From JBNJFY01 sp051747265 (lineage in GTDB: Bacteria > Bacteroidota > Rhodothermia > Balneolales > Balneolaceae): a DNA stretch of 64,000 nucleotides. Below, piece after piece: positions 63,768 to 64,000 of this stretch (position 1 is the stretch's first letter; the number at the start of each line of letters is the position of its first letter). A program made the position numbers and the translations under genes. The stretch spans positions 62,001 through 126,000 of the forward strand of contig JBNJFY010000010.1 of the NCBI GenBank assembly GCA_051747265.1, read 5' to 3'. The notes beneath the pieces are model-generated. The model was not told where the DNA came from. It searched no databases and saw only the letters and a list, made by a program, of their open reading frames with translations.

Positions 63768-64000
63768 ATGCGGGGATACGATAATGAGTGCTATGATTTT
63801 TTCCTGAAATGTAGGATAACTACATATTTACTGATTGTTGTATTCTTTTTTCCGGTTCAGTTACTAGCTGGGGTAGATCATCATTCAGTTGGACAGAGGG
63901 ATTTAGCCAGCGCCTCTTACTCTCTTGATTTACTTGGAAAGGCCGCCTCTCATTGGGTTGCACACTATGATTCTCGCTTAGAGCAAGGTTCCGACTCCGA
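63768..64000 (+). CDS. Start of an exported protein, cut by the window edge
   Basis: From ATG 63768 the frame is open to the end of the window (77 codons). It has a hydrophobic signal peptide after a positive region (KCRITTYLLIVVFFFPVQL, ending LLAG), then a hydrophilic mature part. It lies 38 bp after the preceding gene in the same direction and may be the third gene of that operon. Too little is visible to assign a family. Confidence 0.6.
   Translation, partial: MRGYDNECYDFFLKCRITTYLLIVVFFFPVQLLAGVDHHSVGQRDLASASYSLDLLGKAASHWVAHYDSRLEQGSDS

Overview
The window looks like a chromosomal segment of a Bacteroidota-related bacterium, most likely Balneolota/Rhodothermota (inference). The signs are type IX secretion (T9SS) C-terminal sorting domains with the core PNYPNPFNPITTIRYSI, a hybrid two-component regulator with a periplasmic propeller, a short RpoD-type primary sigma factor lacking region 1.1, FolE2 paired with a PTPS enzyme, and a fused E2-E1 2-oxoglutarate dehydrogenase. 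No tRNA, rRNA, CRISPR array, transposase or phage gene was recognised.

Positions 1-34608 form an unusual surface-protein locus. Two two-gene units each hold a giant multidomain T9SS-exported protein (over 3057 aa, left end missing; and 5094 aa) followed within 20 bp by a 404-aa exported protein with a C-terminal membrane helix and a proline-rich tail. The 404-aa proteins are paralogues. Between the units lies a 1460-aa hybrid sensor kinase/response regulator with an AraC-type output domain. A direct repeat of TTTGGCAAGTTT-like half-sites with exact 21-bp spacing occurs upstream of that regulator and again at 34859, after the second unit, just before a short unannotated stretch closed by a strong terminator (possible small RNA).

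The noncoding parts of this locus are repeat-rich. A three-hairpin REP-like element occurs eight times, including 28-58 bp after the stop codon of each of three transcription units. A 404-bp segment is tandemly duplicated. Five copies of a ~110-bp element with imperfect terminal inverted repeats lie between 15859 and 17815.

Positions 35252-41141 hold a PTPS/folE2 pterin or deazaguanine pair, a minus-strand operon of lipoprotein, LytS-like kinase and a stand-alone receiver whose phosphoacceptor is Asn, a small unknown protein, a serine hydrolase and a YciI-like protein. Positions 41479-51262 are mainly housekeeping: kgd-type dehydrogenase, M3 oligopeptidase, a GAF/degenerate GGDEF protein, phosphopentomutase and the primary sigma factor.

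Positions 51431-64000 hold a second propeller sensor kinase with its NarL-type regulator, two related lipoproteins, a FadL-like outer-membrane barrel, a secreted endonuclease/phosphatase-family lipoprotein, a tandem universal stress protein, an LPP20/PKD protein, a third and shorter relative of the 404-aa partner proteins, and the beginning of one more exported protein cut by the window edge.
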